Positions 7,526 to 15,932 of a stretch of DNA of 34,124 nt are shown here, in pieces. The position numbers and the translations under genes were made by a program. Numbering within the stretch: position 1 is the stretch's first letter; every line of letters starts with the position of its first letter. This stretch comes from DASYAE01 sp036501535. Its GTDB lineage: Bacteria > Actinomycetota > Actinomycetes > Streptomycetales > Catenulisporaceae. The notes under the pieces are model-generated. The model was not told where the DNA came from and searched no databases. It worked only from the letters and a program-made list of their open reading frames with translations. The DNA lies in the NCBI GenBank assembly GCA_036501535.1, contig DASYAE010000148.1, positions 1 through 34,124 on the forward strand, written 5' to 3'.

Positions 7526-8413
7526 ATGCGTGTTTTCGTCACCGGTGCCAACGGCCACATCGGCTCAGCCGTGGTGTCCGAACTGATCCAGAACGGACAC
7601 GAGGTGGTGGGCCTGGCCCGCTCCGAGTCGTCGGCCGCCGCCGTCAAGGCCATGGGCGCCGAGCCGCGCCGCGGCGACATCGACGACCTGAACGTGTTGC
7701 GCGAGGCCGCGGCCGACGCGGACGCGGTGATCCACCTCGCGTTCAAGCACGACCTCATGGCCACCGGGGACATGCCCGGTGCGGCGGCCGCCGACCTGGC
7801 CGTGGTGCAGGCGTTCGGCGAGGCGATGGCCGGCACCGGCAAAACCCTGATCGGCGTCGGCTTCAAGCACACCGGCGACCGGGCGCGCGACGCGATGATC
7901 GACGCCAACCCCCGCTCCGTCGGCTCGCAGGCGGTCGCCGACCTCGCCGGACGCGGCATCAGATCCATGCTCGTCGCGATCCCGCCGGTCACCCACAGCG
8001 ACCAGGACCGGCACGGCTTCGTCCCGATCCTGATCGAGACCGCCCGCCGAACGGGCATCTCCGCCTACGTGGGCGAGGGCGCCAACCGCTGGCCCGCCGC
8101 CCACACCCTGGACGTCGCCCGGCTCTACCGGCTGGCGCTGGAGAAGGCCCCGGCCGGAGCGCAGCTTTACGGCGCGACCGAAGAGGGCGTCACCCTGCGC
8201 GAGATCGCCGAGACCATCGGCCGCCGCCTCGGCGTCCCGGCCGCGGGCATCCCGGCCGAGCAGGTCGCGGACCACTTCAAGTGGTTCGCCCCGTTCGTGC
8301 AGATCGACTTCACGATGCCCAACGCGGAGACCCGGGAGCTGGTGGGCTGGGAGCCGTCGCACCCGGGCCTCATCGCCGACCTCGAAGAAGGCCACTACTT
8401 CAGCGCCGAGTGA
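7526..8413 (+). CDS. NAD(P)-binding SDR/epimerase-family protein
   Basis: This 295-residue protein of the extended or atypical short-chain dehydrogenase type starts with MRVFVTGANGHIGSAVV (GxxGxxG dinucleotide motif) and has an NmrA/epimerase-like layout (AVIHLAFKHD, GEGANRWPAAHTLDVARLY). The usual Tyr-xxx-Lys pair is not visible, as in several atypical SDRs. ATG 7526 was chosen because AGGAG sits 8 bases upstream. The frame is open to 7436, inside the operator region. Divergence from a TetR gene with shared operators suggests substrate-induced detoxification or redox metabolism. Confidence 0.85.
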   Translation: MRVFVTGANGHIGSAVVSELIQNGHEVVGLARSESSAAAVKAMGAEPRRGDIDDLNVLREAAADADAVIHLAFKHDLMATGDMPGAAAADLAVVQAFGEAMAGTGKTLIGVGFKHTGDRARDAMIDANPRSVGSQAVADLAGRGIRSMLVAIPPVTHSDQDRHGFVPILIETARRTGISAYVGEGANRWPAAHTLDVARLYRLALEKAPAGAQLYGATEEGVTLREIAETIGRRLGVPAAGIPAEQVADHFKWFAPFVQIDFTMPNAETRELVGWEPSHPGLIADLEEGHYFSAE

Positions 8414-8438
8414 GTCGGATCGGCTGCGCCGGCCCACC

Positions 8439-9140
8439 TCAGTCCGGGACGAAGACCGTCATCCACTCCGCGTCGCGCACCCGGTAGCGATACCGCTGAG
8501 TCAGACCATTGACCACAGCGGGCATGTGGGCCGCGCCGTAGGAGACCCCCACCTTGATCGGTTCGGTGCCGCGCTTCTCGTGGATCTCCGTGAGCGCAGC
8601 GAGCAACAGCCGGTCGCGGTGGTGGAGCACGGACCGCGCCGCCGGGGTGTCGAACGCGCGCTCTTGGCCCGCGGTGAACGGATAGTCGTGCACTGCCAGA
8701 TCGTCGTCCAGGAAGATCCCGGGCCCGGCCAGCGCCAGCGCGACCGCCGTCAGGTGGGCCCCCGCGGCGAATGCCAGCTGATTGAGCGTGGGCAGCGCGC
8801 GCAGCTCCTGGTCCAGGTCGACCAGCGGCAGGTCGGGGCGGATCACCGGCACCCCGGCCGGCAGGATCGCCTGGTCGCTCTGGCCGACCAGCCCGCGCTG
8901 CCGGCCGCCGGGGAAGAGCCGGTCGGCGAAGCTCATCGCGCTGCTCTGCAGGGTCCGGCCGGCCACCCCCTCGGCCACGATCAGGTCGCAGCCACGCAGC
9001 CTGCGCCGCACCTCTGCATAGAACGACGGCGCGGCGAAGTGGACCATCGGATAGAGCACGAACACCAACGGCGTCTGCTCGCGGCGCAGCGTTATCGCCG
9101 CAGAGCGGATCGCGTAACCGGTGACCTCGAGAATCTGCAC
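8439..9140 (-). CDS. TraB/GumN-like domain protein, function unknown
   Basis: This 233-residue soluble protein shows the pattern of the TraB/PrgY/GumN (TIKI-fold) group. It has an early His motif with a helix (VLYPMVHFAAPSFYAEVRRR), DLIVAEGV, and a late GAAHMPAV. Members of this superfamily are proposed metal-dependent proteases or inhibitors of pheromone and Wnt signals. Bacterial roles are mostly unknown. There is no signal peptide or membrane helix. The start is GTG 9140, the codon preceded by a G-rich stretch. A TATAC (-10-like) lies about 35 bases upstream in a direct repeat. Confidence 0.6.
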   Translation of the reverse strand: MQILEVTGYAIRSAAITLRREQTPLVFVLYPMVHFAAPSFYAEVRRRLRGCDLIVAEGVAGRTLQSSAMSFADRLFPGGRQRGLVGQSDQAILPAGVPVIRPDLPLVDLDQELRALPTLNQLAFAAGAHLTAVALALAGPGIFLDDDLAVHDYPFTAGQERAFDTPAARSVLHHRDRLLLAALTEIHEKRGTEPIKVGVSYGAAHMPAVVNGLTQRYRYRVRDAEWMTVFVPD

Positions 9141-9160
9141 GGCGCCCCCCGCAACCTGGT

Positions 9161-9240
9161 TTCAGTCAGGTATACCCCTGACACGCGCCGCCGTATGCGT
9201 CTCCGGACGTATCAGGGCACCCTATTCAGTCCAGGTATAC
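9161..9240. repeat. Direct repeat TTCAGTC(C)AGGTATAC
   Basis: TTCAGTCAGGTATAC at 9161-9175 recurs at 9225-9240 as TTCAGTCCAGGTATAC (one inserted C). The first copy lies in the promoter of the TraB-like gene and the second covers the stop of the membrane-protein gene. They could be protein-binding sites or the scar of a small event. Confidence 0.6.
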
Positions 9241-10884
9241 GGGACTGACGTCGACGCCGCGGTCCAGCTCGGTGTCGGTGTCGGAATCAGTGTCGGTATC
9301 CGTGCTGGTGCTGGTGCTGGTGCTGGTGTCCGTGCCGGTATCGACGTCGGGGCCGGCGTGCCGGTGCCGTCGCGCTTTCCACTGCCAGGTCAGAGCGCTG
9401 AGTCCGGCCGCGCCGGCCGCCGGGAGCAGGACGATGCCGGGCAGCTGGTACCGGAGGCTGTACTCGAACACGTCGCTGGCGGACAGCAGGCTGATTGCGA
9501 CCGCCGCGATCAGGAAGCACAGCGGCCGCAGACCGGAGTCCCGCACCCGGCGCGCCCACGTGCAGCAGGCTGCGACGGCCAGCAGCGCCGCCGCGCCGAG
9601 CAGCGGGCCGGGCGTCGAGCCGCCGTTGAGCTGGTAGTCGCGCAGAGTCGTCGCAAGCGCCGTGTTCACCCGCGGCGCGCCCTGTCCGCCGAGCGCCGAG
9701 TAGTTGGTCGCGGACTGCATCGAGTAGGTCGGCAGCCAGATCGGGTACGTGGTCTGGAACTGCCAGCGCCACGACGGGGTGTCGCTCGGCGCGACGTGGC
9801 TGGTGGTGGAGAAGCCATGCAGGAAGTCGCCCGCGACCGCGCGGGTGAAGGCCCACGGCTGGTGCAGAAGCGTCTCCTTGACGAAGCCCGAGGTGGCGGC
9901 GCCGGTGTCGATGTGCGCGCGCCCCGCGGCGGCGTCCGCGTTCTGCTGGCCGAGAGGCGAGGCCGGACTGTTCAGGTAGTAGTCGACGCCGTAACGCTGA
10001 CCCGGCGGCAGAGTCGGGCACAGCACTCGCTCCGACGCCGTCAGCGGCAGCTTCGCGCAGTCGGCGATCGTCGCCGCCCGGCCGTAGAACGCGTCCGTCG
10101 GCTGCCCGGAGAGGCCGATCTGCCCCGTGCGGTAGTAGTAGAACCCTGCATATCCGGCGAGCGGGACGGCGAAGCCGGCGACGGCGATCACGACCGCCGC
10201 GGTCCTGCGCCGCCATCCCCGGATCACGAGCAGCGGATAGACGACCAGGACGACGATCAGGACCTCGCCGACCGAGCGCACGGTGATCGAGGCGCCGATC
10301 AGCAACCCGGCCACGCCGAGCGCGGGCAGCGACGGTCGGCGGTTCCACGCCAGCACCGTGATAGCCGCCACCATCAGCGCCTCGAACAGCGGCTCGGACA
10401 GGATGTTCTGCTCGATCTGCAGCTGGTAGCCGTCCAGCAGGAGCGGCGCGACGGCCGCCGCGGCCAGCCAGCGCCGCACCCGGTAGCGCCGCAGCAGCGC
10501 ATAGAGCGTGACCGCCATGGCCAGGCCGAGCAGGTGCTGGACCACCGCGACCGTGGTGAGGTTGCTGACATCCAGCATGCCGCGCAGGAACAGCGAGTAG
10601 CCGAGCGGATTGGTGGTGGCCGGCTGGAGCAGATAAGCGTTCTTGATGTACCCGAACGAGTCGATGTAGATCAGCGCCGGATAGTAGGCCAGCATGGCCA
10701 TCACCCGCAGCGCGAGCCCGAGGGTGAGCAGGACCGCCACGATCCAGTTGCGCCGCAGCAGGATCCGGGCCTGTGCGCAGCGGCCGCGACAGTGCCCGCG
10801 TAGGCGAAGGAGCAGCGTCTCGTCTGTGGCAGTCGGCAGCGTCGCGGTCACCCTGTGACGTCCCCGCACGCAGGTGCGGTCCAT
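9226..10884 (-). CDS. Polytopic membrane protein, GT-C glycosyltransferase-like
   Basis: This 552-residue protein has about 9-11 hydrophobic helices. A long non-membrane loop lies at about 285-420, and the tail is low-complexity and cytoplasmic or external. The first helix is followed by YIDSFGYIKNAYLL, an acidic motif in the first extracytoplasmic loop as in GT-C glycosyltransferases, which use polyprenyl-phosphate sugars. The start (MDRTCVRG, ATG 10884) gives a basic N-terminus before helix 1. The last 40 residues contain an Asp/Ser/Thr repeat encoded by tandem hexamers. Mannosyl- or arabinosyltransferase roles are possible. The substrate cannot be told. Confidence 0.75.
   Translation of the reverse strand: MDRTCVRGRHRVTATLPTATDETLLLRLRGHCRGRCAQARILLRRNWIVAVLLTLGLALRVMAMLAYYPALIYIDSFGYIKNAYLLQPATTNPLGYSLFLRGMLDVSNLTTVAVVQHLLGLAMAVTLYALLRRYRVRRWLAAAAVAPLLLDGYQLQIEQNILSEPLFEALMVAAITVLAWNRRPSLPALGVAGLLIGASITVRSVGEVLIVVLVVYPLLVIRGWRRRTAAVVIAVAGFAVPLAGYAGFYYYRTGQIGLSGQPTDAFYGRAATIADCAKLPLTASERVLCPTLPPGQRYGVDYYLNSPASPLGQQNADAAAGRAHIDTGAATSGFVKETLLHQPWAFTRAVAGDFLHGFSTTSHVAPSDTPSWRWQFQTTYPIWLPTYSMQSATNYSALGGQGAPRVNTALATTLRDYQLNGGSTPGPLLGAAALLAVAACCTWARRVRDSGLRPLCFLIAAVAISLLSASDVFEYSLRYQLPGIVLLPAAGAAGLSALTWQWKARRHRHAGPDVDTGTDTSTSTSTSTDTDTDSDTDTELDRGVDVSPVYLD
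9268..9348 (-). repeat. Low-complexity Asp/Ser/Thr-coding repeat
   Basis: The plus strand shows GTGCTG repeated four times and related GTCGGT units. On the coding (minus) strand they encode alternating Thr-Asp and Thr-Ser dipeptides near the C-terminus of the GT-C-like protein. Such hexamer runs can expand and contract by slippage. Confidence 0.75.
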
Positions 10885-11396
10885 ACGCGCAGCAGTGAGT
10901 TACCGCCCGCGCCGAGTACCAGGATCCGCATACAGGAGCCGTTCCGTCATTGATCTTCCGGTCGGGCAAGTCCACACCGCCTTGGTGAGTGTCGTTTGAA
11001 GGGTTCCTGCAAGATCGCTGGAACCGCTGCGTGAGTGCACCGTGCTGAGCTGCGCAGATGCCGTGGGACCGGAGTTACTTCCGGGAAACGCTGAGGTTAT
11101 AGTCAGCGGATCTTCAGGTTTCGCACGCGAGGACCGGCGGTTGCGGCGCGGACAACGCCTACACCGGTCCGTGGAACTTCGTGGGTTTCAATCAGGGAGA
11201 TGCGGTCACCTGGTCGGGGTGACGCGATCGATCAGATCGGCCGGCTGGCCGGACGGCCTGTTTGTCCTGATCCGCCTGTCTTGACCAGCGCCGCTATTCA
11301 CGCCCGCGACCGGGCCGGCCTCTCCCTCCGGCCCGGTCGTCCGGCGGCCTCGATATCCTCGGACTCCTCAGAGCGTCACGAGGGGGCTGGGTTCGA
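10885..11396. other. Divergent intergenic region, 512 bases
   Basis: This gap separates the divergent membrane-protein and kinase genes. It holds an inverted repeat GGTTCC (11002-11007)/GGAACC (11020-11025) and a coding-like remnant at 11103-11222 described separately. I see no complete gene. The short open frames have poor codon bias and no ribosome-binding site. Confidence 0.6.
11103..11222 (+). pseudogene. Possible gene remnant with no start codon
   Basis: Between TAG 11100-11102 and TGA 11220-11222 the frame has actinomycete-like codon use and ends in protein-like sequence (DNAYTGPWNFVGFNQGDAV). No plausible start or ribosome-binding site precedes it. It may be the C-terminal scrap of a secreted protein. 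I do not recognise the family. Confidence 0.3.
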
Positions 11397-13433
11397 ATGG
11401 CTGAGACCGACAGGGTCGTCGGCGGCAGGTACCGGCTCGTGGCCGAACTCGGGTCGGGTGGCATGGGCCGGGTGTGGCAGGCGTACGACGAGATGCTCGA
11501 CGTCGCGGTCGCCGTCAAGGAGGTCCAGCTTCCGCCGGTCGCCTCGGCCGAGGAGCGCTCCGAGCGCCTGGCGCGGGCGCAGCGTGAAGCCCGGCATGCG
11601 GCGCGGCTGCGTGAGCACCCGAACGTCGTGTCCGTATACGACGTGCTCATCGAGGACGAGCGCCCCTGGATCGTCATGAGGCTGATCCACGGCGTGTCGC
11701 TCGCGGAGACGCTCGACCGGCACGGGCCGCTCACCGTCGAGCGCGCCACCGCCGTGGCCCGGGCGCTGTTCAGCGCGCTGAGCGCGGCGCACGCGGCCGG
11801 GATCGCGCACCGCGACGTGAAGCCCGCCAATGTGCTGCTGACCGACGACGGCGGGGTGCTGCTGACCGACTTCGGCATCGCAAAGCACGAGGACGACACG
11901 AAGATGACGGCCTCCGGCATGTTCGTCGGCTCCCTGAACTACATTCCGCCGGAGCGCGCGAGGGGCAAGCCGGACAGTCCCGCGGGCGACCTCTTCTCCG
12001 CGGGCGCGACGCTGTACCACGCGCTGACCGGCACTTCCCCGTTCCTTCGCGCCCACCCGGCGGCCACGCTCTCGGCGGTGCTCTCCGAGCAGCCGCCGAA
12101 GCCCGAGCGCGGCGGACCGCTCACCGAGCTGATCATGGCGTTGCTCGCGAAGGAGCCGAACGATCGGCCGACTGCCGACGAAGCGCTCACGGCCGTGGCT
12201 GTGGCCGTGGCAGCCGGCGCGGAGCAGGTCGCGCAGATGGAACAGCCTTTTGCTGCGAAACCTCCGTCGGCGCAGGACGAGGTACCGCTGGTCGCCACGG
12301 TAGTGCCGCAGGACGTGTTCTCGGTTCCCACAGTGACTGCGGCCGAGCTGCCTGCGCCGCCGCTGTCCGCACCTCCCCCGCCTCCGCCGGTCGCGCCCCG
12401 GTCTTCGGCGGTTGTACCGCCCGTGCCTCCGGCGTTCGGACCGCCCATGCCTCAGGCGTTCGCACCGCCCGCGCCTCCTTTGTACGCGGCTCGCCCCGTA
12501 GCGCCGATCATGCCTTTCACGATGCCCGCGCTGCCGACTCGGCGGGTGCGCGTGCTCGAAAGCAAGCGGTATACGCCTACTGCCATTTCGTTCAGCTGGG
12601 ACGGCGCGCTGCTCGTCGCGGGCAGCCTGGAAGGCGCGGTCCAACTGTGGAATCCGGTTTCCGGCGTTCTGCTGCGCACCTTCTCCGGGCACAAGGGCAT
12701 GGTGCATGCAGTGGCTTTCCACCCCGACGGCCATCTGATCGCGACCGGCGGTGACGACATGACCATACGTCTGTGGAACGTACGCGATCTTCGCAGCAAG
12801 AAGCACTTCGCGCTCAGGGGACACACCAAGCGGGTGACCGCGTTGGCCTTCAGTCCGGACGGCCGCCTGCTCGTCAGCGCGGGGCCGGACCGGACCGTGC
12901 GGCTGTGGGATGCGCGGACCGGCGTCCGCCGCCGGATCCTCACCGAGCACGACAGCGCGATCCAGTCCGTCGCCTTCAGCGCGGACAGCGCGCAGTTGGC
13001 CACCGGCGGCGCCCACGGCAGCCTGCTGATCCGGGATACGGAGACCGGCGAGCCGCGCAGGCGCATCCAGGTCAAGAACGCCGATCTGTCCTTCCTCGCG
13101 TACAGCCCGGACGGACGGCTCGTCATCGGCAAGGCGGACACCGGAAGCCACTCGCTGATGAGCCTCGAGGCGCAGCGGTCGAACCATGCGATCACCGGAC
13201 CGGTGAAGGGTCTGAGTTGCGCGCGCCTCAGCCCGGACGGCCGGTACTTCGTCACCGGCACCGAAACGGGGATCATCAGGCTGTGGGACGTTCGGGCCCA
13301 GCTGATGCTCGTGGAGTTGACCCACGCTCCGAACAAGCGGCAGCACACGATGATCAACGACATCGCCATCGGCCGCGGCGGACAGGTCTTCGCCACCGCG
13401 GGAACGGATCAGGCCGTCCGGCTCTTCGCCTGA
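11397..13433 (+). CDS. Ser/Thr protein kinase with WD40 propeller
   Basis: This 678-residue protein has a PknB-type kinase domain at about 11-270: glycine loop GSGGMG (19-24), the Lys in VAVKEV (about 41), HRDVKPANVL with His138/Asp140 and DFG at 158. A Pro/Ala-rich linker runs from about 300 to 375. Seven WD40-type repeats then run to the end (LWNPVSG, IRLWNVRD, VRLWDARTG, IRLWDVRA and so on). No transmembrane helix is seen, so this is a cytoplasmic Hanks-type kinase with a propeller for partner binding, as in several actinomycete and cyanobacterial kinases. ATG 11397 follows a GAGGGGG motif at about 10 bases. Substrates are unknown. Confidence 0.93.
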   Translation: MAETDRVVGGRYRLVAELGSGGMGRVWQAYDEMLDVAVAVKEVQLPPVASAEERSERLARAQREARHAARLREHPNVVSVYDVLIEDERPWIVMRLIHGVSLAETLDRHGPLTVERATAVARALFSALSAAHAAGIAHRDVKPANVLLTDDGGVLLTDFGIAKHEDDTKMTASGMFVGSLNYIPPERARGKPDSPAGDLFSAGATLYHALTGTSPFLRAHPAATLSAVLSEQPPKPERGGPLTELIMALLAKEPNDRPTADEALTAVAVAVAAGAEQVAQMEQPFAAKPPSAQDEVPLVATVVPQDVFSVPTVTAAELPAPPLSAPPPPPPVAPRSSAVVPPVPPAFGPPMPQAFAPPAPPLYAARPVAPIMPFTMPALPTRRVRVLESKRYTPTAISFSWDGALLVAGSLEGAVQLWNPVSGVLLRTFSGHKGMVHAVAFHPDGHLIATGGDDMTIRLWNVRDLRSKKHFALRGHTKRVTALAFSPDGRLLVSAGPDRTVRLWDARTGVRRRILTEHDSAIQSVAFSADSAQLATGGAHGSLLIRDTETGEPRRRIQVKNADLSFLAYSPDGRLVIGKADTGSHSLMSLEAQRSNHAITGPVKGLSCARLSPDGRYFVTGTETGIIRLWDVRAQLMLVELTHAPNKRQHTMINDIAIGRGGQVFATAGTDQAVRLFA

Positions 13434-13449
13434 CCTGACCGCGGAACGC

Positions 13450-13486
13450 GCGGTGCCCGCCACTCCCGGGAAGTGGCGGGCACCGC
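13450..13486. terminator. Strong bidirectional hairpin terminator
   Basis: A perfect 15-bp stem (13450-13464 and 13472-13486) has a 7-base CCCGGGA loop and lies between the convergent kinase and GH3 genes. A short TTGTTT follows on the plus strand. It should serve both transcripts. Confidence 0.85.
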
Positions 13487-13526
13487 TTGTTTCACACCGG
13501 GTTGTTTCACGCCCGGGTTCGCAGGC

Positions 13527-15851
13527 CTAGAAGTTCAGGCTCGCGGAGGCGTTGGTGGGCAGTGCGGCGCCGAGCGCGCCGCTGGAGAAGATGTACTGGC
13601 CGTGCTCGATGGTGGGCGCCGCGGTCGAGCCGATGTCGCCCTGGCTGATGGCCAGGTTCGAGGTCGGGAACGTGACCGTAACGGTCGTCTTCTGCCCGGC
13701 GTTCAGGTGGATCCGGGTGAAGCCGGCCAGGCGCTGCGCGGGCACGAGCGGATCGCTGACCGGCTGCGAGACGTAGACCGGTACGACGAGGTCGCCGGCC
13801 TCGCTCCCGGTGTTCGAGACGCTCACCTTCACCGTCACGCTGTTGCCGCTCTTCGCCGCGGTCACCGCGCCGAAGCTGTAGCTCGTGTAAGACAGGCCGG
13901 AGCCGAATGCGTAGAGCGGCTGGTAGATCGGCGAGCCGCTGCCGTTGGTGGAGGGCAGCGTGAGCAGCCGGTAGCTGTTCGGGTTGTCAGTCGCCTGCTT
14001 CGGCCAGGAGACCGAGAGCCGGCCGCTGGGGTTCACGTCGCCGTAGAGGACGTCGGCGACTCCGTTGCCGCCCTGCGTTCCGGGGCGCCACGCCATCAGC
14101 AGGCCGGCCGGGGTCACGCCGCCGGAGGAGGTCTCCAGCGAGCCGAGCGCGTCCGGGCGGTCGTCGATCAGGACCATGATGACCGGCTTGCCGGTGGCCA
14201 CCAGGGCGGAGACCTCAGCCTGCTGATCCGCGGGCAGCTCCGGGTCGCGCTGGTCGTTCGGGCCCTCGGCGCCGGGCGGGCTGCCGACCACGACCACGTA
14301 GTCGTCGGTCGTGCCCGCGTCGGCTACGGCCTGCGCCTGGGTCGAGGCGTAGGTGACGTTCGAGCCGCCCTGCGCCTGCAGGCCGTCGAGCACGGTCACC
14401 GCGGTCTCCGGGCTGCCGGCCGGCAGGCCCTGCCAGCCGATGCTCCAGCCGCCGAGGGTGTTGGTGACGGAGTCGGCGCTCGGTCCGGTCACGGTAATGT
14501 GCGCGGACTTGGCCAGCGGCAGCACGTTGTTGCTGTTCTGCAGCAGCACCGAGGACTCGGCGGCGGCCTGGCGGGCCAGCGGGGCGTTCGCGCCGACGGT
14601 CTGGTTCGCCGTGGCCGCGTTGACGTACGGGTGGTCGAAGATCCCGGTCTTGAACTTCAACTCGAGGATCCGCTCAGTGGCCTGATCGATCCGCGCGGTG
14701 CTGATCAGGTGGTCGTTGACGGCGGAGGTGACGGCGGCCTCGAAGCTGTTGGCGTCGTAGGGCACCATCGCCATGTCGACACCCGCATTGATGGCGAGCG
14801 CGACGGCCTGTTCGTAGTTCGCTGCGATGTGGTAGCTCGTCTGCAGCGCGGCGATGTCGCTCCAGTCGCTGACCACGGCTCCGGTGAAGTGCATCTGGCC
14901 GCGCAGCACGGTGGTCAGCAGGTAGTGCGAGGAGGTCGCCGGCACGCCGTCGATGGCGCCGGAGTCGACCATGACGGTGTCCGCGCCCGCGTCGAGGCCG
15001 CCCTGGTAGGACGGGAACTCGTCGTCCTGCAGCCAACTGTCCGGCAGGTTCGCGTCGGTGCGGTCCAGGCCGGAGGTCGCGCCGCCGTAGCCGGCGAAGT
15101 GCTTGACCGTGGCCGCGACCTCGCTGCTGGACTGCAGGCCGGTGACGCCGGCCGCCTCCATCGCGGCGTCCAGCGTCGGGTCCTCGCCGAAGGACTCGTA
15201 GTAGCGGCCCCAGCGGGTGTCCATGTCCACGTCGGCGACCGGTCCGAAGCCCCAGCGCACGTTGGTGGCCAGCGCGTCCTGGCCGGCCGCGGTCTCCACC
15301 TGCTTCTCCAGCGTCGGGTCCCAGGTGGAGCCCATGCCGATCTCCTGCGGGAAGAGCGTGTCGCCGAGCACGTTGTTGTGCCCGTGCACGACGTCGGCCC
15401 CGTAGATGATCGGGATGTGCAGCGGGTTGTGCGCGATCGCGTAGGCCTCGATCGCGTTGATCGCGGTCGCCCAGTCCTGCGGGCTGTCCGCGCCGTTGAT
15501 GTCCTCGGTGGGCGGCGATCCGCCGCCGGACAGGATCGAGCCGACCGCGTCGTTGCCCAGGATGTTCTGGGCGCAGGTCGAGTTGAGCGGGCCGGCGCCG
15601 TAGTTGCAGTTGCCGACGATCTGGCTGACCTCGATCTGGGTCATCTGCCCGATCTTCTCGGCCAGCGTCATCCGGGAGACCAGGTCCGCCGCGCGGGCCG
15701 CGGGGGAGGCCTGCTGGTCCAGATACAGCGGGCTGTTGTCCGCGGAGGCAGGGCTCTGCGCTCCGCTGACCATGATCGATCCGGCCGCGGCAGCCAGAGC
15801 CGCCACGAGCGCGACCAGCGGCCGGCGGGTGGGTAAGCGCCTTTTTCGCAT
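13527..15851 (-). CDS. Secreted GH3 glycoside hydrolase (beta-glucosidase type)
   Basis: This 774-residue protein has a basic Sec-type signal peptide (RKRRLPTRRP, hydrophobic stretch, cut near ASA-DN). The GH3 (alpha/beta)8 domain includes MTLAEKIGQMTQIE, IPIIYGADVVHGHNNV, VKHFAGYGG and AVVSDWSDI, where the Asp at about residue 329 is the expected nucleophile. A second alpha/beta-sandwich domain follows, then a C-terminal fibronectin-III-like domain (VSVSNTGSEAGDLVVPVYVS). It should release glucose or a related sugar from plant or fungal oligosaccharides outside the cell. GAAGGGGAC sits before ATG 15851. A perfect 20-bp palindrome lies 62 bases upstream, suggesting LacI-type sugar control. 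Confidence 0.93.
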   Translation of the reverse strand: MRKRRLPTRRPLVALVAALAAAAGSIMVSGAQSPASADNSPLYLDQQASPAARAADLVSRMTLAEKIGQMTQIEVSQIVGNCNYGAGPLNSTCAQNILGNDAVGSILSGGGSPPTEDINGADSPQDWATAINAIEAYAIAHNPLHIPIIYGADVVHGHNNVLGDTLFPQEIGMGSTWDPTLEKQVETAAGQDALATNVRWGFGPVADVDMDTRWGRYYESFGEDPTLDAAMEAAGVTGLQSSSEVAATVKHFAGYGGATSGLDRTDANLPDSWLQDDEFPSYQGGLDAGADTVMVDSGAIDGVPATSSHYLLTTVLRGQMHFTGAVVSDWSDIAALQTSYHIAANYEQAVALAINAGVDMAMVPYDANSFEAAVTSAVNDHLISTARIDQATERILELKFKTGIFDHPYVNAATANQTVGANAPLARQAAAESSVLLQNSNNVLPLAKSAHITVTGPSADSVTNTLGGWSIGWQGLPAGSPETAVTVLDGLQAQGGSNVTYASTQAQAVADAGTTDDYVVVVGSPPGAEGPNDQRDPELPADQQAEVSALVATGKPVIMVLIDDRPDALGSLETSSGGVTPAGLLMAWRPGTQGGNGVADVLYGDVNPSGRLSVSWPKQATDNPNSYRLLTLPSTNGSGSPIYQPLYAFGSGLSYTSYSFGAVTAAKSGNSVTVKVSVSNTGSEAGDLVVPVYVSQPVSDPLVPAQRLAGFTRIHLNAGQKTTVTVTFPTSNLAISQGDIGSTAAPTIEHGQYIFSSGALGAALPTNASASLNF

Positions 15852-15912
15852 ACTGTCCCCTTCGGTGGGTGGACGCCGGGGCCGTAGCAGACCCCGGCGA
15901 CGGGGGGATGCG

Positions 15913-15932
15913 CAACCGGTCTAGACCGGTTG
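15913..15932. promoter_or_regulatory. Perfect 20-bp palindrome, LacI-type operator candidate
   Basis: CAACCGGTCTAGACCGGTTG is its own reverse complement and lies 62-81 bases upstream of the GH3 start. LacI-family repressors of glycosidase genes in actinomycetes bind palindromes of this size with a central CG or TCTAGA-like core. The regulator gene is not in the window. Confidence 0.7.

Noticed and set aside
9121..10803. 560-codon plus-strand frame over the membrane-protein gene
   Set aside because: Antisense shadow with low-complexity Arg/Gln/Asp composition. The minus strand has clear hydrophobic helices.
13473..15836. A 787-codon plus-strand open frame antisense to the GH3 gene
   Set aside because: It is the complementary shadow of the GH3 coding sequence. 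The protein has no family features, and the opposite strand has a signal peptide and catalytic motifs.
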